This document shows positions 10,343 to 19,121 of a DNA stretch of 22,642 nucleotides, piece after piece; the stretch's first letter is position 1; the number at the start of each line of letters is the position of its first letter. A program made the translations under genes and the position numbers. Source of the stretch: Echinostoma caproni (lineage: Eukaryota; Platyhelminthes; Trematoda; Plagiorchiida; Echinostomatidae); the NCBI GenBank assembly GCA_900618425.1, contig UZAN01043154.1, positions 18,150-40,791 on the forward strand, given 5' to 3'. Under the pieces are notes generated by a model. It saw only the letters and a program-made list of their open reading frames with translations. It was not told the DNA's origin and did not search any database.

Positions 10343-11378
10343 TACAGCGAAATACAATGAGGCGAACTTCACTGATAGCTGCCAAACTCGCAATGCATAC
10401 AAGGTTGATGGTAAAATTTAAGGTGGACAGGAACTATTGGAACTATTTTGATGGAGGGGGGAGAAGGTGAACCTCTATGTTTAACACACCGAGTACGCAA
10501 TTGAACTCTGCATACATACCGTTTCAAGCATTACGGTCTGACAAGAAATGACAACAAGAACGCCACTGCTGTCGGTTCGCTGTCATAACATTCAATGTTT
10601 CCAAACAACCATTTGCAGTCTTTCGGACCCCAACCTGGAATGCGAGAGACACCTACTTTACCTAATGGCTCTGTGCATATCTTCGTGCCTCGTCTCCACG
10701 TCATCTGTTGACCTCCACGTGGTTTCCTCCAGCCCGGATTAGCTACAGCGAATAACGTAAGGTGCGGCAGACGGTAGCTGGGCATACGCAATACGTGCCC
10801 CAACCACCGAAGCCTACTGNGAAAACCTCTAGCTGATGGATCTCTTCCACTCGCAAATTCAAGGTCTCACAACCAAAAAGCAAAACTGAAAGAACGCTAG
10901 CACAATATACAGGACCTTTCAACTTCAGTGAAACGTCGCGCCTACACCACAGGTGGTTCAGTCCTGCGTATGCTTTTTGAGCCTTGGAAATGCGGGTGGT
11001 TATCTCTTTTGCTGCGCCTCCGTCATTGATCAAACAACTAGCCAAGTAAGAAAAGTGATTCAAACAATTGATTCCTGGCCGTTTAGTTTCAGAGTGTGAG
11101 TAGACGAAAACCCAGTCTTGCAGCATCACTTTACACTTTGAAGGTGCAAAGCACATACAGTGTGTGGCAACTACACTTGTTAATCTATTAAGTGTGCTTT
11201 GCGCGTCCCCCATACATTCGAACAGACAAACGATGCCATCGGCGTACTATAAGTCGCACAGCTTTTCTCCAGCTGCCCATCCAATACTTACGTTTTAGAG
11301 TCTACTTCATGCGTTCTCCAGAATTTCGTCTACGACGAAATTGAACAGGAAAGGCGAAAGAAGGCATCCTTGACGGAC
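10322..11378 (-). pseudogene. RTE-like LINE subfamily A: reverse transcriptase palm to 3' UTR
   Basis: On the minus strand from 11378 the frame reads VRQGCLLSPFLFNFVVDEIL, the block before the RT active site. The active site follows as a stop plus YADG, so the second Asp of the YADD motif is lost. Next come DAQSTLNRLTS, CFAPSKCKVMLQDW, SYLASCLINDGGAAKEITTR, the thumb-like segment LNHLWCRRDVSL and GCETLN. At the N (10820) the sequence jumps to RLRWLGHVLRM, skipping roughly 50-60 codons present in the copy at 18860-19010. The C-terminal domain follows (WRKPRGGQ, GVSRIPGWGPKDC), then a 3' UTR matching 16430-16645 on the plus strand and the GAT tail. In-frame stops and the lost Asp make it non-functional. 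Confidence 0.85.
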
Positions 11379-11379
11379 G

Positions 11380-11411
<32 letters not shown>

Positions 11412-11426
11412 GATGATGATGATGAT
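11379..11426 (+). repeat. (GAT)n microsatellite at a LINE junction
   Basis: Sixteen GAT-type triplets with one GGT variant. The run abuts exactly the first codon of the minus-strand RT fragment on its left and the plus-strand RT fragment on its right. In translation it gives the poly-Asp start of a 100-codon plus frame, which is not a real N-terminus. Confidence 0.85.
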
Positions 11427-11790
11427 CTTCGGCCCAGTCGAATGCTCTATACTCTAGCGATACCTATCTCTGCCCGAGAAGTTTATTTCAATATTTACAC
11501 TAATAGCCGAAGCTCAGTCCGAGCTTACGGCAGTTTTCCGCCCGAGTTCACTACAGAATATGATGCTACTTTACTGTTTAACTTTGCCATAGATTTAATT
11601 CTTGAAACGGACCTATCCTCATGCGAGGATATCGCACTGATTCGCTCCCAACTGACAGACCATCTGATCTGAAGTATGTGGATGGTATGGTCCTACTAAA
11701 TGGAGATCCAGGTTAGTTGCTAGCTTTTCTGGATAGTTTGAGTGCTAGTGTATCTATGTTTGGTATGCGCTTTGCACCTTCAAAGTGTAA
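11427..11790 (+). pseudogene. opposite-strand LINE reverse transcriptase fragment
   Basis: The plus strand gives SSVRAYGSFPPEFTTEYDAT, then LLFNFAIDLILE. After a frame change comes LKYVDGMVLLNGDPG (the YADD site altered to YVDG), then FLDSLSASVSMFGMRFAPSKC. These are the fingers/palm blocks of the same LINE clade in the opposite orientation. It ends near 11790, where the minus-strand endonuclease fragment begins. It overlaps in content with the minus RT piece (both have the LFNF and FAPSKC blocks), so it is a second copy and not the missing middle of the minus element. Stops and a frameshift are present. Confidence 0.8.
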
Positions 11791-12842
11791 TGCGTGGTCA
11801 AGCCCAACGCAGATGGTCCAATAAGACCTGCAATTTTGCTTTGAGTCACGCCAACGGTAACTTCCTGCTATGTGGTCGATTTGAATTAGGATGCCAGTTG
11901 AACTGGAGCACCACGTTGCCGTCCGTCGAGAGCTGTGTGGGAAGTTGGTGCTGGTAGGAACAGATGATGGTATGCGCAGAACTGAAGAAGTCGATCGCCG
12001 TTATCTGTTCGTTGGCAGGGCAGAGCACGACTACCGCCTAGGCAAGCTTCTGATGCGCTCAGCTTTTCAACTTGATCGTCACTTGCAAGTGCAACTATAT
12101 CGGAGCTTCGACTCATCCGGATGAGATCGGTGAGTTTATCCTAGAAAGTGTCCTCTTGTGTGTCAGAACCGCAATTATTCGGTGCATATGCTGATATGAC
12201 GGACAAACACCTTTTGGTGTTGCTTCCCTTCCGGACGCTGATTGAACCCTCGAGTCGCACTGCACATAAACGACTTTTGACGGGCATCCAATCGATAAGA
12301 GAGGACGCAGCCACGTTACTGAGTACAATACCTACCCCACGCTGACCTACTCCGCGGGCTTCGTCGTCACGTGATGTGCGAAAAACGTATCTCGAAGGCA
12401 AACCTCGCGCACTCAAGTGGTTTACAGTAATAGGATCCCGAATTCGAGTCCCCGACATGCAGCAAATATCGATCCCTAAGGATTCCATTGTGCGCGCCAG
12501 ACCAGCTTGTTGACCTACCTGCATTAATGTCTTCACGTTGAAGGCCCCGAGATTCAGTGATTGACGAGGCTTCAGAATCTGCAATCCATTTCGTAGTACA
12601 TTACTCACAGTGCTATTTGGCAACGACCTTTGGCGAGAGACATCCAAGTTGCTTGAGTTCAGTTCAGTTCTTACAACCATTTCCATGCACTTCCGTGCAC
12701 CGATTCTGCTTTCTGTCTTTTGGTTGTTTGAGGGACTATTACAAGTCGGAAGAAGGGGAAAATGGAGAGGGCTGGGTACGGAAGATAAAGAATTAAACAA
12801 AGATTGGTATATCTGAGCAGTAGCCCACTTGTCACTACCCAT
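11791..12842 (-). pseudogene. LINE apurinic-type endonuclease domain (subfamily A, decayed)
   Basis: The minus frame from 12842 reads through a leader (SNLDVSRQRSLPNSTVSNVL), then LNLGAFNVKTLMQVGQQAG, the start of the EEP endonuclease fold, then GIDICCMSGTRI, where the expected catalytic Glu (usually SETRI in this group) is Gly. The block LCAVRLEG and the conserved VISAYAPN follow. After a stop near 12141 the domain continues with frame changes: the expected GDFNAQ block is degraded, TDNGDRLLQFCAYHHLFL is clear, and QIDHIAGSYRWR and LDHAL near 11790 represent the His-containing end. It would nick target DNA if intact. The lost Glu and broken frame mean it is dead. In predicted proteins such fragments are often mislabelled as craniofacial development protein 2-like. 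Confidence 0.85.
12655..12760 (-). repeat. module shared with LINE subfamily B 3' ends
   Basis: On the minus strand this piece (AAAAGACAGAAAG..., hairpin TGCAC-GGAA-GTGCA, then GGTTGTAAGAACTGAACTGA) closely matches the 3' terminal parts of the copies at 2360-2440 (minus) and 14120-14190 (plus). Here it lies inside the open frame just upstream of the endonuclease. Either the element carries related sequence at both ends, or a B-type 3' end was joined to the front of this element. Confidence 0.7.
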
Positions 12843-13210
12843 CCCGCTCGATGTAATGGGCAGCGCGGTCCCGATTATCCTGCACGACGACCGATGCAGT
12901 GTGAAACTANGGGGTGTCCAGCCACTAAGCAGGAGAACGATTACAGTTTTCGTCCAAAGCCGTTAGTTCTAACAAGAACCTAACCGCAAGGTAGCGGGTG
13001 GAGCGAAGTTGAGGCCCATTTACTTGGATCGATTATCCCTCCACCATTTTTTACCGACTGAAACGCAAATTCCAGACGAACCCCCGACCTGGAGGACCAG
13101 GAGACTGAACTTCGTCTGACCTCTACCCATTGACCTTCCATAAATGATACGATCTCCTTGCTTGACAAAAGCCATCCTGTGTAGCTCGTTGGGTCACAGA
13201 GGTGCACAAG
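12843..13210 (-). mobile_element. 5' UTR region of the subfamily A LINE
   Basis: The minus sequence from about 13165 (GAGGTCAGACGAAGTTCAGT, TCCTGGTCCTCCAGG, AAATGGGCCTC, GGCTTTGGACGAAAACT, TCGGTCGTCGTGCA) aligns over about 300 bases with plus 15523-15810. Both copies are followed by LINE coding remnants, so this is most simply the element's 5' leader. An open minus frame (13207-12980) is present but not conserved in the other copy. The N at 12910 falls where the other copy has roughly 45 extra bases. There is no gene between here and 13560; an 11-base direct repeat TCTCGTCGTGA occurs twice near 13226-13255. Confidence 0.7.
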
Positions 13211-13559
13211 CCATCACACCACTTCAAGGTGCGGTCTCGTCGTGATGGCTTCTCGTCGTGAACAAGATGTTCAAAGAAGTTCACTAGTGAATCAAAGCGA
13301 TTATTAGAATACTGTGTCACGAGCAAATGAATCAAATTTAAAATATCATTCCAGCTAAGGATGTAAGCTGCCTACCTGAAGCTACTCAAACCAGAGAAAC
13401 AACAACTGAGCAAGGCTGTGAACCAATTTGCTAACCATAGGGGCAAGCGGTGCACTGACGGTGCTCGTTCACTTTAAGCTGACGTGCATTCGATCACAAT
13501 CAAGGAACCATGGCAAGTGTTTCAAGCATAACCAAACCGCGGATCAATCTGTGGATATA

Positions 13560-14190
13560 ACGGGATAAAAAAAATCAACATCGTCTCTAAACTTCTAGCT
13601 GGTATTATACTCCGTCGATTGTCTGCCACATGTGAACGATGCAGGCGTGAGAACCACGCTGGTTTTAGACCTGACCGAGGTTGTATAGATCACCTTTCCA
13701 CTCTTCGTCAAATTCCAGAACACAGACACTCCTTTCGTAGACCCATCGCTTCTATCTTCCTCGATCCAAAAGCGAGTTTCCACGGGAGCAATTACATTGG
13801 TTGGGACATGTGTTGCGCATATCGCCAAATAGATTGCCACGGTGAGCGATGCTTGCTGAGACAGGACGGATGGAAGGTCAAGGGTGGTCTAAGTATAACC
13901 TGGCATGAGGATATGAAAACCATAACCAGGACACTGGGTCGCATAGGTCCTGTTAGGCTCCCTGGATGAGGACCCCGAGACGATAGTCACCGATGGTTAG
14001 AGACACTGAGAGATATGGCTGGATGTCGTAAACAGTGGCGCCCTTACGTCTACAGAGTATTTTTTGCAATCTCCTTGAATTTGCTCTCAACAATCCAATG
14101 TTCATTCTGCTCTTTTATCCAAATTGCCGGTCAAAAGACAGCAACCAGCACCGATGCACGAAAGTGCATGGTTATTGGTTGTAAAAACTG
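13560..14190 (+). pseudogene. internally deleted RTE-like LINE, subfamily B
   Basis: The plus strand begins INIVSKLLAGIILRRL, then HAGFRPDRGCIDHL and LRQIPEHRHSFRRP, then FLDPKASF, the RT fingers region. Near 13790 it jumps directly to the C-terminal domain: HWLGHVLRISPNRLPR, a stop, AMLAETG, a frame change to DGWKVKGG, ITWHEDMKTITRTLGR, IGPVRLPG and RWLETLRDMAG. About 300 codons, including the whole RT active site, are missing. The 3' UTR contains the hairpin TGCAC-GAAA-GTGCA at about 14154-14167 and ends in AACTGAACTAAA. It resembles a non-autonomous deletion derivative. It lies in an intron, antisense to the host gene. Confidence 0.82.
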
Positions 14191-15117
14191 AACTAAAAAG
14201 AAACTGGAACAAATAAACTGAATATAGAACGATGACGGTCTATTCTAAGATAACATATATGCTAGTCAAAGTTTTGGTTGTAGACGATTTGAGGATCTTT
14301 TCAAGATATTAGGTGGCTAATATCGTTGTCTTTGCAATTAATAAACCTATACTGATAATGAAGATCACAGTGAGTTGGAATGAATAGATAACTAACAAGT
14401 TCAGCATCTTTATGCCGCATTGTAGTCAATGGAAAGGAGATAGAGAATGATCATACACAACAGCGGAGGCACTATTGGTTCACGGTACTAGTACAGGCAT
14501 TGTTCGACTAAAATGTGTAAGTATATTAGTTGCCAAACTCCAGCAATGATTACAACACAACCACACACCATGGTAACCTATTAGTTAGTTGTGTGAAGGG
14601 GAGTTTTATGGCACAAGCCAATTGATAACAAAAAGAACATATTTTCGGTGTTCTATCGCGTCTAGCTTCAAATTTGTCTGATCATCTGTTGTCACAGCCC
14701 AGTTTGGAAAACGGTCGATAAGCAAGCAGATCGAACACCGGAAGCCTCTTAAGGTAATCAATCAAACCGATGGCTTGAATGGCACATCTGTCCGGCAATT
14801 CAAACAGAATGGCATTACCAGGGGTATCAAATAAACGCTTGAAAATCATGTGTGTTGGTTGGTTCTCTTGATGTATGCCTATTGCTCCTGTCACTACTAA
14901 CCCCCACTCCAAGGAAGGAGTGAGCGAGAACATCATCAGGAATAACAGTAGCCAATGGAAACGAGCAAACCGAACCCGTGGAAAATCACTGCCAAAGGAG
15001 AAATTCCAACGCCTGGTGGTCAAACGCAATTCGTAGAACTAAGAGACAATCGATCAAAAGTATAGAGTCAGATGCAAAAAGAGCGAGGTGGCAGTGCAAA
15101 CTGGATCCGGAACGTAC
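14191..15117. other. intron segment, no firm feature
   Basis: A minus frame of 115 codons (15029-14682) contains a protein-like stretch (LFDTPGNAILFELPDRCAI) and the plus strand is open for about 50 codons over the same place. No pair of splice sites fits the gene's phase, so neither is called. Confidence 0.3.
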
Positions 15118-15212
15118 CACTGTTTGGACGAATTGGGATCCTTGTGTGTATTCCGTCAAAGTTTCCACGGATCGACTTTGTGCATTCTGCAAATGATTGT
15201 CACACTGCACAC
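15118..15212 (-). CDS. coiled-coil gene, internal exon (31 codons)
   Basis: The minus-strand acceptor is TTTGCTCTTTATTCCATAG with a good pyrimidine tract. The donor is ACAGTG|GTACGT (GT at 15117-15116). The length is 95 bases: 2 bases completing a phase-1 codon, then 31 codons, leaving in phase 0. The peptide runs VQCDNHLQNAQSRSVETL and ends QGSQFVQTV; it is polar and Gln/Thr-rich. It overlaps an open plus-strand frame starting near 14978, which I regard as a shadow because the minus strand alone has both splice signals. Entry phase 1 agrees with the GTACGT donor at 21819. Confidence 0.6.
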
Positions 15213-15499
15213 CTATGGAATAAAGAGCAAATAAAAAGGGGAATGGAGTAGATACTTTTTCACAATCAACTGGGCAATGCATTCCCTGCCGCGGGAAAAG
15301 GACAACGAAGTAAAATGGCTGGGTACAGACGTAATGTGTGTGTGTGTCTGGAAAACGTGCATAAATGGCAACACAGACACAACGATCGTATCACACATGA
15401 GATATTCCAGGGTCTTCAGAAATTAGTCATTAAGATGAAACCTAGAGAGGAAATCGGACAGATTGAACAAGGAGTGAAGATTTGTATCCATAACTACGT
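15213..15499. other. intron segment next to an exon; GT run
   Basis: This contains the pyrimidine tract (minus strand) of the acceptor at 15213 and a short GT run near 15335-15350. A plus open frame (15315-15578) covers it but runs into the LINE leader and has no recognised content. Confidence 0.4.
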
Positions 15500-16645
15500 T
15501 AAAGTGAATCAATCGAAGAATCGAGGTCAGACAAAGTGGTCTCCTGGTCCTCCAGGTTGGGGTTTCGACTGGAGTTGACGTCTCAGTTGTAAAAAGTGTT
15601 GTAGAAATAATTGATTCGAGTAAATGGGCCTCTATTTCGCATCACCCACCACCTTGCATTTAGATTCTAATCAGAACTAAAGGCTTTGGACAAGAACTCT
15701 AATCGTTCGCCTAATTAGCGGCTAGATATTCTAGCAGTCCCCGTCCATCAAACTACGATGCAAGCACAGGTTATAAAGAAGTTCATACTACGTCGGTCGT
15801 CGCGCATGATAATCAAAAGACGAGTTCAAAGACAAAATCATTCATCTTATTGTTTATTTCACATCTGGCGCAAGAGTGCATTCCATCATCTTGGGACGAA
15901 TCATTGTTGGCTCTCATTTTCAAGAAAGGATCTCGTAATGACTGCAGAATAGGTTTAGCCATAATCGACATCTGACTCTTTCAAGAGAGACCAATATTTG
16001 TGATCAGCAAGTCATATTGATCAATTTTTTACGTTGCGACAGCAGATATCCATCGACTAGAAGTCTTCCACTATTGATGTCCACGTAGTCTCGCGCACGT
16101 GGGATGGATTGCGCCCATTAGTAGAGGTAAGCTACCTGCGCTTGGAACCTTATAGAGATAAATTTACTAAGGCATCGAATTCAGAACAATAGGCTTCATT
16201 GGTTAGGATACCTATTGTGCACCGCCACTTGTCATATACTACGTCGCACCTTATTCTCTGTAGCCGCTACGGATACAGGAAACCCCGTGGAGGCCAAAAG
16301 CTAACGTGGGGACGAGGCATGAAGAAAGGCACAAAACCATTAGATAGAATAGGTGTCTCGCGCCTTCCAGTTTGGGGTCCGAAAGACTGCAACTAGCTGG
16401 TTGGGCACTGAAGGACATCGCAACGAACCGACAGCAGCGACGTTCTTGTTGTCATTTCCTATCAAACGAGAATGCCTGAAACAGTATGTATGCTCAGCTA
16501 AATTGTTTACTCTGTGTGTTGACTATAATGGTTTACTTTCTTTCCTCTCCCTCAGAATAACTCCAATCCTGTCCACCTTACATATTCCAACTAACTTTGC
16601 ATGCATCATGAGTTTGGCAGCGATCTGGGAAGCACCGGTACTGCT
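15500..16645 (+). pseudogene. internally deleted RTE-like LINE, subfamily A
   Basis: In order on the plus strand: a 5' leader (15523-15810) matching 13165-12870 in reverse; RT front pieces (ECIPSSWDESLLALIFKKGS near 15870-15935, then a frame change); a fragment matching the DQ-IFTLRQ block near 16005-16045; then the C-terminal domain (HWLGYLL near 16197, YRKPRGGQKLTWGRGM, GVSRLPVWGPKDC); and a 3' UTR (16430-16645) matching minus 10530-10345, including the shared TTTGCATGCATCATGAGTTT area. The endonuclease and the RT active site are missing. Most boundaries are blurred by point decay. No GAT tail is evident. Confidence 0.75.
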
Positions 16646-17699
16646 ACCGCAAAATAGAATAAGCGATGGGGAGTTACAGGCTCACAATTTCAAGAACTTA
16701 AGCATGAGGGGAGTTCTTTTTCATTACGGACCACTGTCACCTCTCTTCTTTAGTCATAGTTGAGCACGTGATGCGAAAAATCAGATAGACTTCATGATAC
16801 TTTGAGCAGCTCACCAGCACAACTAGGTTGCAATACTAGGCGGGAGAAAAAAGAAAACGTTCCAAGTCCAAGTTGGGCCAACTCAATTATGACCGTAGAT
16901 GAATTGTTATCGTATAGCAAACCAAAACAACAGTGCAAAATGAATTCAGTGAGACCCAGGCAGACCACTCGCATTCTATACCCGATTAGTATTGACCCTA
17001 TTGGTTGTGCAGACTAACACGCAGAAAGTACACCAGGAATATATTCAGCTACGTATCGATTCACTCTTACAAGACTCAGTTCGGGTAGAACCGGAAGTGT
17101 AAAATAAATGAAACACACCGCAAGTTACGACTTCCTGTGTCTTGTTTCGCACCATTGATCAACAGAGTATGTCCTCGACAATTTTTTGTCAGAACTATTG
17201 TCTTTGCTCACAAATGTAAGAAAGAAAAGTGAATGAGATCCACGATTAACTATATGCGAGAATGTATAAATCCAATTTTCCCCGTACTTCAAAAACCATG
17301 TCTATGCTGAGAAAAGCCCGACAGGTCAACTTACGATGTCAAGAAACAATGCGGATGACTGACAGTACCACAGAATAAGTAGATGGTCTTATGTGCGTGA
17401 GCGTGTGATTTTGAGGCATCTTGCTTAAGGAAATTGCGCTGTGATTTTCAATTTCCATCCACTGAACAAATAAAATCGACTAGATGTCACAACCAGATAA
17501 TGGGCCTGACCTAGCGAGGCCTTATGTGGTTTGGCACTTCAAGTCCCGGGGCTTAGGTTGCCGGTTGCCATCAATGAATAACAGGTTTTCGTGACTATGG
17601 GGTCTGCCCCGTCTGCTGTTCATCATACTGTGGTGTGTAATAAAAAGATCACTAAGAGCAACGAAAATTCTTGCGTGTGTGCGTACGTATGAATAACTG
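16646..17699. other. intron sequence, no gene seen
   Basis: AT-leaning sequence with no recognised coding or repeat content. A possible 24-base minus microexon before GTAAGT at about 17331 would create a stop in the gene's phase. The GC-richer piece at about 17490-17620 may belong to an unrecognised repeat adjoining the next LINE. Confidence 0.4.
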
Positions 17700-18334
17700 A
17701 TCTTGCTATGTTCAAGAAGGGATCTCGCAACGATTGCGAAGACCACGGCGGGGTAAGTTTGATCCTAATCATCATTAAATTGTCAGCCAAAGTGTTAGAT
17801 GTGTGACTCCTATGAGGGAGTTCAACATCCGTGATCAACAACCCGGATTCCGGTCTGACCGTGGATGTATTGATCAAATTTTTACATTGCGTCGGGTCAT
17901 TGAGCTGCGTCACACAGTGTTCCCTGACCTGAAAGGAGCTTTTGACCAAAATGATCGCGAAGCTCTAATAGGTTCCATTTTTCGAAAAGGAACGCCCCAG
18001 AAGTACGCTAACTTGGTGAGATCACTGTACTCGCCTCTGGTCGAGTGAGAGTCTACACCGAACTAAGTGGGTCGTTTGTCACTAGCAGCGGCATTCATCA
18101 ATGATGCCCTATTTTGTCACCAAGTGGTCTCCAAAACGTGGGTATTGAAAGGATAGCTGGGGAAAAGATGTGCAATTTGGAGTACCCGATGACATCATCT
18201 GGCTGTTCGAATGTGTGAAGGATGCGTGAAGCGCACTCCATAGACTCGATAGATAACTGCAGTTATCGCATCCGGTATGTGTTTTGCATCTACTAAGTGC
18301 AAAGTGATGCCGTTCGATTGGGTGGGTCTATAAA

Positions 18335-18640
18335 ACGAATGTCCGTGTTGTATTGTAAATCGGTAGGATTAAGGACTCACACTATTCACTTGTAATCTGT
18401 TCACTCTCCCATACAGAACCCAAGAGTTTTGTCAACTACAAAACCAAGGCTGAACCGCCATCCTTTGAAACCGATTGGGACAGTCCAACGGGTTGGAGAT
18501 CTTATACCTTTGAGATAACTTGTTTCCTTAGAAACATCCATTTCGGATGGAGTATAAATATCAACTGGAAATATTTTACCAGTCGAGGTGTGGTGTTGAT
18601 GGGATCAGCCGAACTGCCTTCGGCTCTATGAATGGGACCG
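18335..18640. other. unidentified insertion within the LINE
   Basis: In the copy at 11110-11060 the DWV block and the PGI..SYL block are separated by about 16 codons; here they are about 330 bases apart. The extra piece has no open frame, no LINE wording and no obvious terminal repeat. It could be a separate short element or local rearrangement. Edges are approximate. Confidence 0.5.
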
Positions 18641-19095
18641 CTCTAAGGCCAGGAATTAGTTATAGTGGACTGCATTTCCTACTTAGGTAGCTGTGTGACC
18701 AATGACGGTAGCACAGCAAAGGAGATCACCGTCCGCATTTCCAAGGGCCGAGTGGCGGAAGCAGGACTGAAACATCTTCGGTGTAGACGCAATGTTTCAC
18801 TGTAGTCGAAGGGTCGTGCATGATGTGCTACCGTTGTTTGAGCTCTGTTGCACGATATTGAGACCTTGAATATGCGAGCAGGCGATATTGATCGACCAGT
18901 AGTTTTCGATTATAAGTGCTTTCGTAATTTAACCCAAGTAGGATGGAGCGAACGGGTTAGCAATCTCAAGGTAAGCCGTCATGCGTTTGCGGTATCAACT
19001 GTATCAACCTGCTAGTTCATCCGATTCAGATTAGTAGGCTTTATGGGAGAGGAAACATAGTGTGGTTGCCTAGCTTTCATCCGTCTGATACTGTT

Positions 19096-19121
19096 ACTGC
19101 TGCTGCTGATGATGATGATGA
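19096..19121 (+). repeat. (CTG)n(GAT)n tract at the end of a LINE copy
   Basis: Four CTG-type triplets run into about five GAT/ATG triplets. The tract follows the last recognisable LINE sequence on the plus strand and has the same unit as the tracts at 10322 and 11379, so it is probably the LINE's tail. Confidence 0.6.

Larger units (their letters stand above)
17700..19121 (+). pseudogene. RTE-like LINE reverse transcriptase, subfamily A, with an inserted segment
   Basis: The plus strand gives LAMFKKGSRNDCEDHGGVSL, then FNIRDQQPGFRSDRGCIDQI and FTLRRVIELRH, DLKGAFDQNDREALIG and GTPQKYANLVRSLYS. After a frame change come VYTELSGSFVTSSGI, a stop, MCNLEYPDDIIWLFECVKDA (YADD altered to YPDD), CFASTKCKVMPFDWV, and then about 280 unrelated bases. 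RT then resumes at 18650: VDCISYLGSCVTNDGSTAKE, ITVRISKGRVAEAGLKHL, RCRRNVSL, ALLHDIETLNMRA and VGWSERVSNLK. It ends with a CTG/GAT run at 19096-19121. The usual C-terminal WLGHVLR domain is missing or unrecognisable. Many stops and frameshifts are present. Confidence 0.82.

Noticed and set aside
11370..11672. Poly-Asp N-terminus of a 100-codon plus frame as a calcium-binding or acidic protein
   Set aside because: The Asp run is a (GAT)n microsatellite at a LINE junction and the rest is decayed reverse transcriptase.
12141..12842. A host gene for a craniofacial development protein 2-like product
   Set aside because: The sequence is the endonuclease domain of a retrotransposon with a stop, frameshifts and a lost catalytic Glu; that name is a common mislabel.
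14682..15029. 115-codon minus frame as an exon
   Set aside because: No acceptor/donor pair fits the phase between the neighbouring exons, and the plus strand is open over part of it too.
17332..17355. 24-base microexon before GTAAGT on the minus strand
   Set aside because: In the phase needed between the exons at 21819 and 15212 it contains a TGA stop.
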